Source: Brachionus plicatilis
Taxonomy: Eukaryota; Rotifera; Eurotatoria; Ploima; Brachionidae
NCBI GenBank assembly: GCA_010279815.1
Contig: QEOQ01000704.1
Coordinates: 242,733 to 306,732, forward strand
Reading direction: 5' to 3'
Length of the DNA: 64,000 bases
Shown here: positions 32,523 to 44,200 of the stretch, piece after piece
How the letters are laid out: each line of letters begins with the position of its first letter
How positions within the stretch are numbered: the stretch's first letter is position 1
Program-made: the position numbers and the translations under genes
The notes under the pieces: generated by a model
What the model was told of the DNA's origin: nothing
The model's database searches: none
Seen by the model: only the letters and a program-made list of their open reading frames with translations

Positions 32523-33204
32523 TTAATCATCAAAAACAATGCGTTTATTTTCAGGTAATTTCTTAGCAGGCTCTTCATTTGCATGAAAGCCAAGACCCAA
32601 ATGATTTTTTGCTTTGAATTTATGACTTATCCCCTCATTGAATTGTTTTTCAAGATCTTCGGCAATTTTTTGAGTTTCATTTTCTTAATGAAAATCATTA
32701 ATTTTTAATTTTTTTTCTCTTCTTTTCATTACTTTCTCTTGAATGCTTTTGTGGTACATCTTTTTCGCTTTTATGCTTAAAAGCCCCCATTAACTTTAAA
32801 AATTTAAGCTTTCTTTGGTCATTTCCAAGATCTGCTTCTTCCCAATTGTTAGCAGTATGAACTTCAGCCTCAATTTTATTTTTGTCATCTTCGAGATTTT
32901 GTTCTTTTGGCACAATTTTTTCACCTTTGACTTCAGAGGACTCTGTCTGCTCAGTTTCTTTTGAATGTTCCTTATCTTTTTTCTCTTTTTTCTTCTTTTC
33001 CTTCTTAGCTTTTTTCTTAATTCGCTCCTCATCTTCTCTCTCAATTTCTTTCTTGTGTTCCTTATCCTTTTTAGACTTTTTTCGTGGCAAAGACTCTTCC
33101 ACGTCATCTTCAATTGACTTTTTTTCAGCTTTTTTCTCGGACATCTCTGCAACAAAACGCATTAGTACTCTCAAAATTGAATTAATCTGCGGTTTAAAAC
33201 GCAT
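32523..33204 (-). CDS. Lysine-rich protein with SMAP/KNOP1-like C-terminus (2 exons)
   Basis: Exon 1 runs 33204-32733 and exon 2 32683-32523, joined across a 49-base GT..AG intron to read HSRE-K-NETQKIAEDLEKQ. The N-terminal two thirds are Lys/Glu repeats (KKEKKKKEKKDKEH), typical of nucleolar proteins. NNWEEADLGNDQRKLKFLKL-MGAFK is the SMAP signature, and the second exon (EKQFNEGISHKFKAKNHLGL-GF) matches the end of small acidic protein / KNOP1 families. The start may be the internal MSEKKAEKK at 33144 rather than 33204. Lies 190 bp downstream of V-ATPase subunit E on the same strand. Function inferred only from family. Confidence 0.75.
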
Positions 33205-33393
33205 TCCAGAAAAATGGAAATAACCAAATTTGGCCTTTAAGGAGATAAGGGAATTTTATTTATTTGAAAAAAAAATTTTAAGTCAAGTTTAATTTAAAAT
33301 TTATGTGTCACATAAAAATTAGGTCTAAAATAAACTACAAAATTGGTGATTCTAATTAAATGCCGGGACAGTTACAAAATAAATTAATTTGTG

Positions 33394-34226
33394 TTAGTTA
33401 TCATGAACTCTGCTTTTGTTTCGACCAAATAGCTTTTCTCTGATCTCAGGAATCATCTGGTTGAAAAGCATGTCTAGCCTGGCTTCAAGTGTGTTGTTAA
33501 TTTTAATCTTTCGATCAGAATTATAGGCCTCAATTCCACCAGCACTTAAAAAATTCTAAATAAAAAAATTTGAAAATTTAACTCTGAAAAAAGAGTACAT
33601 GTCGGGGCCCAAGAAGGAATTGTTTAGCACAGTGACTTTGACGTCCTTCTTGATTACATTTTTGTATATGCCAATAGCTGCTTCGACAGAATGCTAGGAA
33701 AATTTTTTTTTAAATTTATTTTAAACAAAAATTTCATGTCAATACATTCACAATATTTAGGTCTTTTTCTCTGCATTTTACAATGACCTCCCGCTCTACT
33801 AGTCTAAACAAAGCCTGTGCAACTAAATTGGTCAGCAGTTGAGTGTATCTGGTTTCGTCATTGGCAATCAAGCTCAATTGGTCAATAGCCTGGTCCCGCA
33901 GTTGCTGAATCAAGTCTTCTCTTGCTTTCAGAATGGCGATTCTTGACTGATTCTGTAAATTTGAATGCTGGATTTTTCGCTGTAGCTCAATTTGCTTTTC
34001 TTTTCTTTGGTAAAATTGGAGTATCTTTTGCTTTTGTTGATTAACCAAATTGTCTTTTTCGATGGCGAACTCTTCTTGGGCCTTGGCGTCTATTTCCGCG
34101 GCTTTTTCATTCGCTTCTTGGTCAATGAAAGCGACCATTTGGCGGATCTTAACTTAAATTTAGCCTTGGTTCATTCAAAAATCACTCATTAATTCTTACT
34201 TGCTTCTGGACATCTAAATCGTTCAT
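33394..34226 (-). CDS. V-type proton ATPase subunit E (4 exons)
   Basis: Exons 34226-34200, 34147-33746, 33693-33599 and 33544-33394 give 224 residues, the usual length. [20 protein letters not shown] starts the long N-terminal coiled coil ([17 protein letters not shown]), [19 protein letters not shown] and [23 protein letters not shown] belong to the C-terminal head. Subunit E forms, with G, the peripheral stalks that hold the V1 motor against Vo. The third intron is best placed as GT at 33598 to AAG at 33545, which restores [12 protein letters not shown]; a shorter alternative would insert extra residues. All introns are about 50 bases. Confidence 0.93.
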
Positions 34227-35069
34227 TTTTAAATTTTTTGCTTCTAAAAATTTCTAAAAAAAAATTAGAAATAAACTCGGTTTAGGGTAATAAATTGTTA
34301 CACAAAAGCTGGTTCAGAAATCTAGTAAATGGTAAAGTTTAAACAAAAATGATATGATTGTGAACAAAAAGATTTATTGTAAATTTTTTCGAGAGTCTAG
34401 TTTATGTTTATTTTAATCACAAGTCTTTTAAGTAGTTTTATTTAATACATAAACTGTTTTATGACAAATCTTTGAACAATTTTGCATTAATATATGATAC
34501 GTGAATTTGAGTGAATTTTTGCAAAGATATGTGGGCTTTTGGTTTTAGTTCAAAAATTAATGTCGCTTGATCACTATATCAAAATAAATTTGAATATAAC
34601 TCAGAATTAAATTTGACTCCAAAAGTGTTCCGTTCACCCCCAACTGCAAGCTGAACAAACACAACATAAGCTCTGCGAAACTTATAAAAAACATTTGTTT
34701 AGAAAGGCATTTAATTTTAGAAATCAAAAATATTTTGATAATAATTAATAATTTGTTTAAAAAATCTCTTAAGCTGGTTGAAATAGACCTTTTTAGCCCA
34801 TTAAACAATTTTTTTTGTTTCAAAAAAATTTTTTAAAATAAATTTTTTTTTAATTCATTTTTTTTTAAGGCGGTGATGAACGCGAATATTTTTTTAAAAT
34901 TCTAAAATAAATTTATAATTTTGTAAATTTAAAATTTTTTAGCTTTAAATAAAAAAGAGCTATATTAATTCAGAAAAAAAGGTCTAACAAACTTAATATT
35001 TAGTACTGTTTCTATCAATTTTCGATATATTTTTCTTTTTAATTTTTACAGTAAAACAGTAAAAGAAAA
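34227..35069. other. Gene-free AT-rich stretch
   Basis: Upstream region of V-ATPase E; nothing else recognised. Confidence 0.4.
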
Positions 35070-35072
35070 AAT

Positions 35073-35509
35073 ATTTTGCGATGAGTACGATATTAGTGGT
35101 GTAGGTTGGTCATTAGCGTATAGTTTCTTAACAGTTAATGATCGAGTAATTAAAAAAATTACCAAATTCTACAACCTATATTTTAACAAAAAAAGAATTT
35201 AAAGATGAGCTGAATATGGATTATGCAAAAGGCTCATAAAGTAAGCTTAATAACGATTTTGACCAGCTGGTTGCTTTATTTAAAAATGTTAGGATTATAA
35301 AATTTAATAAAGACTCCTGGTTATGTTCAAGTTGTACCTGCAGTTATTATCTAAGAACATGTTTTTGTTATCATTTAATAGTAGTAGCTGTAGTGGAAAA
35401 GTTAGCTGAAATTCCAAATAAATACAAAAAATGTTCAATCGAGCCGAAGGCTAAACGTGGTCAAAAAGCCAATGCTGCTAAAGCATTAGTTAGGCAATTA
35501 AAATGTTAA
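35073..35509 (+). pseudogene. MULE transposase fragment (SWIM and C-terminus), second family
   Basis: Pieces TTYILTKKEFKDELNMDYAK, then a frame KFNKDSWLCSSCTCSYYLRT-CFCYHLI with SWIM spacing (C-x-C ... C-x-H), then KAKRGQKANAAKALVRQLKC, the usual end of MULE proteins (a basic run and ALVRQ). Different from the 9.4-kb family, which ends in AT-hooks. Stop at about 35240. Confidence 0.7.
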
Positions 35510-37014
35510 TGTAAATTTTTAAAATTAATAAATATTATAATTTTTTTTCGAATTTTTTTTACAATAAAGTTATTATTTTTTAGATAAAGTTAGTATTTTT
35601 TTACAATAAATTAGCAATTTATACAAATTCATTTATTAGTTAGCATTTTTAGCAATAAACTAATTATTTTTTACAGGTAAATAATTTTTTTTAGGTTTTT
35701 TTTTACAGGTAAATAATTATTTATTAGGGTCAACTGATTTTTCCCCATTTTTTATTTAATAATTTAATAATTTTTTGCTTTTGTTTACGTTTAAAATGTT
35801 GAAAATTTATTTTTAAAACAATTGCTAAAAATTAAAATGGTATTCGATTTATTAAAACATTTTTTGCTCCAAACTTCACCACCGGTTAAATTAAAAACTT
35901 AAATTTATTTAATAATTGATAATATTAGTTACGGGATTAGCGGTTTTTAAAGATTTAAAATTTTTAATGCAAGATATAAAATGCGTGACTAAACAAAAAA
36001 GCAAAATTTAATTATTCGTCAAGCAAACTTGTACAAAAGTCCTAATAAGTCTTTTTATAAATTATAACTTGTGACATTTAAGAAGCTGTAATTTTTGTTT
36101 TAAAAATTTAAAAAGTTCGAATTTTTATTTAAAAAAAGGTGGATTACAAATTTAAGTCCAAAAATAAAATAAAATTAAACCAAATCTAATTTCATTTTTA
36201 TTCTAATATACTACTTTTTCTATAGTCTATTTAAATTTTTGTCCAAAAAACTTATTCCATTTTATCACAAATTTTCAAAAATCAACTTTTTTTTTTAAAA
36301 TCGATCCTATATTTTAAATAAAAATTAAGGTTATTAATTTAAGAGTTAATATTAAAGAGTCATTTATTTTGATTAAACGTCATCTAAAAAAATATTAAAT
36401 CATCAATTAAAATAAAAGTCAATTTAATGTATTATTCGTAAATTAAAAGTATTAGTTGTCACAAAATTTAGTTAAATGTCGTTTAAAACATCGCACAAAG
36501 TTTAGTTAAAAAAATCATCAATTAATAAATAAATTTTATCAGTTAAAAAAAATAAGAAATCAAATATATAAATGATTTTAAAGATAAATTTTTTTATTTT
36601 TATTTTATTAATTTTTGAGCTTGCTATTTTAGTAACCTTACTCCTAACGTGGCATGCATCACCTGGAAGGGAATTCAAAAATCGAAAATTTAAGTAAGCT
36701 TTTTTTATAACAATTTAAAAACAACAATTTTTTTGATCAATTTATGAAACAAAAAAAACTGTCTTAAATTTTCGATTTTTGGAAAAAAAAGACATTTTTT
36801 CAAAAAATTTTGAATTTTGAATTGGCCGTTTTTAATTTTACCAAATTTTATCAAAATTATCTCAAAATCCTGAAAATTTACGTAATTTTTCGTAAAATAT
36901 TTCTTTTTCACTTTTCGGATTTTACGTGAATTTACGTAAAATGTGGTAAAATTTGGTTTATTTACGGTATTTTACGTAATTTTTCGTAAAATACTGTTAT
37001 GAAATAACCACTGT
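35510..37014. other. Gene-free stretch with MITE end
   Basis: Mostly AT-rich. 36677-36694 and 36764-36781 are inverted copies (AAAAATCGAAAATTTAAG). From about 36870 TTACGTAA-type motifs recur, ending in CACTG beside TA at 37013-37016: the right end of a CAGTG-type MITE like those at 59425 and 60404; its left end was not found. Confidence 0.45.
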
Positions 37015-37206
37015 ATCAGAATTTTCTTTCAATTTTAGCATAAATGTCTCACAATTCTTCTTCAGTATTCAAAACTTTAAAGCCTGAACTTGGACTTTTG
37101 AAAGAAAATTACAAAAAAAAATTTTAAGTCTATGCTCGGATTTTGAAAAAAAATAAAATATCGGACTTGGACTTGACTTGAGACTTGTGACTTTTAAACA
37201 ACTCTG
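37015..37206 (-). mobile_element. hAT-type MITE, incomplete copy
   Basis: Inverted relative to 6616-6896; the CAGAGTTGTTTAAAAGTCAC end is at 37206, the other end is cut off after GCTAAAATTG. Confidence 0.7.
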
Positions 37207-38210
37207 TTAATATTTCGACAATTTAATTAAAGACGAAAACTGTTGGTGAAAATTGGAATTTTAAAGTTAAAAATGACCTTAACAAGAATACATATAATTC
37301 AAGAAGTCTTCTGCGCTATCTAAATTTACCAATTTTGATTTTAATTTGAAAATCAAGCAGGATTAAAATCCAAAGTTTGATTTTACTTTTTGGAAAAATA
37401 AAATTTGTATTAAGAGTCTAAAATTACCCGACCAAATAAAAAGACTAAAAATCTTTAAGATAGAATTTAAATATATATAAACAGAAAAGCTATACCAATT
37501 ACGAAAGAGCAAAAAATGGTCAAAAATATTTAAAAAATTTACTTTTCAATTAAAACAATTTTAATTTTTATCCATCCAAAAGAAATAATGCCAAAGATTT
37601 TAGGGGCCTAGTCGTTATTGTGGGAAAAATTATTGTTCTCCAGTTTTGTGAACTATATCTGAGAACCAATTTTAGAATTAAGTCTATTTAAAAAATAAGA
37701 CGTTTCAAAAATATGAAAAAAAATTATCAAAAATAAACAATTATAAATTATTCTGTTTGATTTTTTAATAATAAAACCAGTGTTTTTTCAGCTTTTTTTA
37801 CCGAGAGTTTTATTGAAAATATCACATTTTGAAATAAATTTGAACATCATGTAACATCATTTAATTATAAGAAAATATTTTTTTGCTGTATTAAAAAATA
37901 GAAAAATTTTATTTTATTTATTTTAAAGAATATTATTAACCAAATTTTAGTAAACATTATCCCTATAACGTTATTTTTTGTGCAAATATCCTTTGTGATT
38001 GAAAATTTTAGATGTAAAAATCGAAATTTTTTTAATTTAATTATTTTGAGTCATTTAAAAATAAAAATAATTTTTGGATATTGAAAAATACTTAATTATA
38101 ATAAAAAAAATTTGAATTTAGTTACCATAACTTCAGAGAAACAAAAAATTCATATTTTTAAAGTTTTTATATCGATACATTTTTTTTAACCTGAAATCCT
38201 TGAATTTAAA
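37207..38210. other. Gene-free AT-rich stretch before the TRPM gene
   Basis: No exon or promoter element can be supported. Confidence 0.4.
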
Positions 38211-41200
38211 ATGAGGATTTATCCTGAAACAAATGATTCATTCAGCGGACCTGATGTAAATAAACCTCTTTGTTTTTGTTTTTTTTGATAATCTTTTTTT
38301 TAGCTTAAGTCTCTTGAACTAAAAAAAAGACGCTGTAAATTTATTGTTCCCAAAGAAAATGATTTGTAAATTTCTCTCCTCTTTATGGCAACTTAACCAT
38401 CAAATTTTCAATTAAGATGTTGGTGCTTAAATCCAATAACCGAGCATGATCGGAGTATAGTAGAAGAGTTCATGGCAAGAAAAGATAGAAATGATCCAGA
38501 TTTGGGTAGCAAATGGGACAAAGAATCGTGCACTGAAGATTTTGGACCCACAGACGCTTTTGGAAAGATAATTTTTAGTGAAACTGACAAGTTAGCCAAC
38601 GTAATGATGCTCTATCATTTTTTTTTGTTTTTAATTTTATTTTAAAGTATGTTCGGCTTTCGTACAGAACAGAAGTTAATAAACTAATTGATTTGTTATT
38701 CAAATCCGAGTATTGGAATATCAAAGAACCAGAACTAATTATTTCTGTTACTGGTGCTGCAGAAAAAATATCACTAGATCAAAAATTAAAGGATGCATTT
38801 TCAAATGGTCTTGTTAAAGCGGCAGTTACCACAAGTACTTTAAATTTCACTTTAAAAATTGATCAAAAATTAATTTTTTTAGACGCATTGGTAACAACTG
38901 GTGGCACAAATGGAGGATGCATGAAATTGGTCGGCGAAGCTTTTAGATTAAACGCATTTTCAATTGATCAGAGTAATAAAGTTAATTTACTAGGAATAGC
39001 TGATTGGTGTCCAGTGTACAACAAATCAGCTCTAATTAACACCGTAAATGAGCTTAATGCATAAAAATTAATTTTTGAAATTTTTAAATTTTTAAATTTT
39101 AGGATTCAAAGTCCAGTTTTGTGGAATACAATTCAGTAAAGTCAAACAGAAAAGTGGGAAAAAAATCTGTGTTAGAACCTAACCATTCGCATTTTATTCT
39201 TGTTGATGATGCATACAATTACTTTGGAGCTGATATTGAATTGAGAGCCAGGCTAGAAGGTGAGCTGGGAAAGAGGGCTAAAATTGTTGTTCTTGCGATT
39301 GGAGGTGGACCAAATTCAGCCAAAAGTATTTGTGAAGCAATAAATGAAGGAACTCCATGTGTAATTTTAGAGGTATTTTTTAATCACATTTTAAGTTTTT
39401 AATTTTTTATGATCTATCGAGTGTATTAATTAAATAAAAATTAAATTTGTGATTCATGCGAATCTTTTGAAAGAGTTTCTTAAAAAAATCATAAAGTTAA
39501 ATTCGTAAAAAAGTATTCAGACTTAAAAATTTAAATCAAGATTTTTAGACTAATGACATGAATGGAGGAAAACCTTACTTTGTTTAAAATATTTAAATTG
39601 GTATCAAATTGATAAATATCTTAATATATTTAAATCTTGAAGATCATACTTCTAAGGAACTCATACTCCATTCTAAGTTTATATCTAATGAGATAACAAT
39701 AGTCAGGAATTAAAAAATTAAGCTCTCAAAACCAAAATTTGATTTTAATATTTTTTCATATATTTTTTCATATATTGAGTTAATATTCTAAGATTAATAA
39801 CATTAAAAATTTTATTGATTAATCACAGACTTGTTTTAAGTCATATGTCATAAGTCTAGTCAAGTCAATGACTTAAAATTTTTTTTTTTTTTTAAGTCAA
39901 GTCAATGATTTAATAAATCCATATTTGATACCAATTCTAATATTTTCTTCCAAATTCCTTGCTGTTAATCTTGACCTGTGTGGTCTGTCAATGTAACCAG
40001 ATTTAGAAAAAAATTCTTTCAACTGGTCCTGATGAAGCAGGTTTTGATAAAAATTTTTGTGCAAGTCATGAATTTGAATTAAATTTTTGTGACTTAGACT
40101 TAAAACTGTGACTTATAAACGAGTCTGATTAATCATTACCCTAGCTTTTTGATATTTAGATTGTTTTTTAATTAAAAAAGTATTCAAAGAAAAAAAAATA
40201 ATTATCGGGGTAAAGAAAGAGAAGAATTCAAAAAGATAAAAAAAATGTTCGAACTACAATTGACTTTTTATTTCAAGAAAATAAAAAAGATATGTTTGAT
40301 AAAGGTTATTTGTTTGAAATTTATTAAAAAAATTAATTAAAATAATAAACTATCTTAATCTGAAAAGTAAAATTAATTTAGAAATTAAAAAATTAAATTT
40401 CTGAATCTAGCCTCAAACATTAAGTTTAAATAAATTAAATTTGATAGAATAGAAATATTAACAAGTTTCTGAATTAACTGAAAGTTTTAAAAAAAAATTT
40501 TAATGAGTTTAAATACCTAGCTGTGGCTAAGATCGAAAATGTATGTATTCTAATAACTTCAGTACTAACAGAACTTGTTTTTAGCATTTCTTTTAATAAA
40601 ATTGACTTGAAATTATTTATATAAAATATAATCGATAAATAGTGTTTATTTTAATCTTTTGTTTTTTAATAATTAATAAAATTTTTTTTTAAATTCAAAC
40701 TTTTGATTTTGAAATTTGAATACTCATTTTTCTATTAACATTTTTCAAATTATAAAACCTTTAAAAGAATGTAAATAATTAAATCTTTAAATTTAAATAG
40801 TTCTATAGAGGTCTTGTAAGTCATGTTTTTCCTGGGACAAACTGAACTTATTTTAAAAAAAAAATTTTAATATTTAAAAATAGGTTAAGTGATCATTCTA
40901 AAAAAATTATCATTTAAAGAAAAATCTTTTTTTAAAAATTTACTGCAGAAACAGATTTTATAAGTTAATATTCAACATTTAACTTAATTTTTAGGGCCTG
41001 CAAAAATTTTTGCATTGTGCACAATTCTTTGATATGGTTTAACATGGTATGGTCTCTGCATTCAATTGTTTAATTTAAAATGTTTAAAACTCTATTTTTA
41101 AAGATAATTTGATCATACCTTCAATTTTTTATTGTGTCATGCAAAAAATTTTATTGAATTTTTTACTTTATGCAGTTTAATAAGGAAAATTTTACAAGAT

Positions 41201-44200
41201 TAATTTTTATGATGAAACAACCGACTAAAAATCTGTATCCTTAAAATTAAATAATAATCTTTTGTGGAAAAATTTACTTAATTATTTTTTATAATTTTTT
41301 TTTAGTCATCTGGTGGAATGGAGTGTGGATTTGCGTATGCAATTAATCGCATTAAAAGTGTGCCCACAAAAGATGATCAAATTGAATTGTTAAAGAGTGA
41401 AGATTTTTGGAATGAAGTTAGACGACAATTAATTCGTGGCTACAGCAATACCAAAGACCCAGATAGTCGTGCTGATAAAACCCTGAAATGGATAAAGGAA
41501 TCACTCAAAATTGAAAATTTGCATTTGTTTACTGTTTGCCGATCACGAAATGGCCGAGCTGAATTAGATGTGGCTATATTGGAAGCGCTTCTATATGCCG
41601 GAAAAGACAAGGAAAAAGATTTTGAAACCCAGCTTAAGTTAGCTTTAAGTTGGAATCGAATTGACATTGCCAGAAATTATTTGTTTATAGGTCAGAACAT
41701 TGACCGAGTGTGCTCCTCAGATCACTTTATTAGTGCAGTAATTGATAACAAACACCAATTTGTTGAATTGTTTCTTGACAATGGATTTTGTCTAAAAAGC
41801 TTTTTGACCAAAAGACAGCTTCTACTTTTGTACAATAAGGCTGTAAGTTTTAGATTCAAACTACCTTGATTGACTTTTAATTAAATTTAAATTTAAATTT
41901 AGATAAAAAAAAATAAGTCAAGCTATTTATATAAGACGATTGAGAAAATGATAGATAAAAAACGAGTCAAATCAATTGAAAATACATTGATTACTTTTGA
42001 AATGATTGGCAAAGTAATTACTAAGCTTGTAGACCATGTGTATAAGCATAAATTCAAGTGCTATCCGTATAAACGAATTACAGAGGAAAGATTAAAACAA
42101 TACTTAGAAGAAGTAAGTATTAGAAATATTAAAATCTTAAGTACTCAAGAAAAACTATTCTTTCTTTTTGAAAATTCAATTTTGCAGATTTTATTTATTT
42201 TTTTTTTAAAGAATTAAATTTAAAATAGAATTAATTTTAAAAACAGATTTTGAAATTAAAAATTAAAATTTTTGTATTTTTTAATTAATTCTAATTTTCA
42301 ATTTCAAAATCTGTTTTTTTTTAACTTAATCGTTTATAATAATTCTTGTGAAGTAAGAAAACTTTAAAAGATTAAGTAAAGAAAACAGATTTTAAAATTA
42401 AAATTAAAATTTTATTTGTCAAAAATTTAAATGTTAAACAAATTTTGGATTGAATATTTGTCACAAGATTACTTATTTCTTGTAAGCTGAACAGTATTAC
42501 TTTTACCCTTTTTTGTTAATATTGGCATTAATTTCTTAGCAGTGGGGAATTAAAATTTCCTTTGGATTCGATCGGTTAAGTTAAATAAAATTTGAATGAA
42601 TTTTTTAATAGAAGAGATAAATTAATTCTGAAAAATACTTAAGTTGTCTCACTGGACTAAAAAATACATACCTTATTAAAATTGATTTATAAAAATTCAT
42701 CAAAGAATAAATAAAGATAAAAATGAATTCAGATAACCAGTTTTTACTTTTAATCAATTGAGATGGCTGTAAAATATTTTTTTATAAAAATTTTCCGATT
42801 TTAGATTGTACTTATTTAAATGAATTTGGAATTAAATATTATAAAATTAAATTCTGAATTAAATTAAAATTAAATTATTTTTAATTTTTAGGGAAATTCA
42901 GATGCCAAATTAATTTTAGATGATGGTAAATAGATTGGAACTTTAATTTTAAAACTTTTCTAAATTATTTCTCAATCATTTTTCGAAAAAGAATTCAACT
43001 TGGACGAAGAATTCGATAACCCTGATCATGAAATGTTCATTTTTAATGTGTTGTTGAGTCAATTTGAAATGTCTTTGATATTTCTTAGAAGAGGAAATGT
43101 AATAATCATTATATAATAATTCTAAATTTAAAAATTTTTTTAAATTAAATTTCTATAAAGAATCCTATTTGTTCGGCATTGATTGCAGGAAAAATAACCA
43201 AAAATTATGACATCGAATTTTGCGATGATTTTGACGACTTTGAAGACCAAGCACAGTAATTTTGAGTCTTTCTTTTTTTAAATATAATATTTTTTTAAAT
43301 AATTAATAATTAAGAGATTATATTACATTAGCTTGTGATATTCTTAAAAAATACTATGAAAAAGATGAATTTAAATCACAATTAACTTTAATTCGAAGAG
43401 TAAACGACTTTGGAGGAATCACTTGTTTGAAAGTGGCAACTTTGTCCAGGAATTTAGATTTCATATCAATGCAATCTTTTCAGAATTTGATTAAAAGAAT
43501 TTGGTACTACAAAATTCTGCCAGACGCGAATAAATTTTTGCTTTCTTTGTGCTTGGCTAATCCATTTATTGCCAAATTTGTCATAGAATATCGTGTTAAG
43601 CCGATAGAATCTCAGGAAAAAAAAAGCGATGATGTAAAAACAAAAACGGGTGCTCAAGAGGAAAAAAATTATGATACTGAGAGTCTGATTAAAAAAAAAG
43701 ATGAAGATGAAATAAAGTAATTTTTATTATCTAGATGATGTTAGTAAAAAAAAAGAATTCAAATCAATTAATTCTTGCATATAAATATAAATAAATATAA
43801 ACCTAAAAATAAATTAATTTAACTACCCCATGGGATCTAATAAATGAGTGAGGTACTAATTGGAAAAATAATTTCAAAGGTGTGCCTAATATTTTTTTAA
43901 AAAATAAAAATATCTAATGACCTGGGGTTTTAAAAAATTTAAATTAATTTAAAGGATATTTAAAAAAATTAAATTGTAGCTGTCTTTTTTTTTCTTATTA
44001 TCTAATATATTTATCATTGTATCAAAAAAATATCAATTAATGACTGTTTTTATTTTAAGTATTTAATTATTTTCTGTATCAAATTTTAAAAATCTTAAAA
44101 AATAAAAATTTGTTTGAAGAGATTTTAAATACAGCTTAGACTGATATTCTTATAAGCAAAAGATCAAAAATAAAATAATTTTCTTTTATTTATTTATTTC

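Noticed and set aside
34557..34823. 88-codon minus-strand frame upstream of V-ATPase E
   Set aside because: AT-driven composition, no motif or neighbour support.
36600..36911. 68-codon Phe/Lys/Ile-rich frame
   Set aside because: Product of A/T runs within a repeat-derived region.
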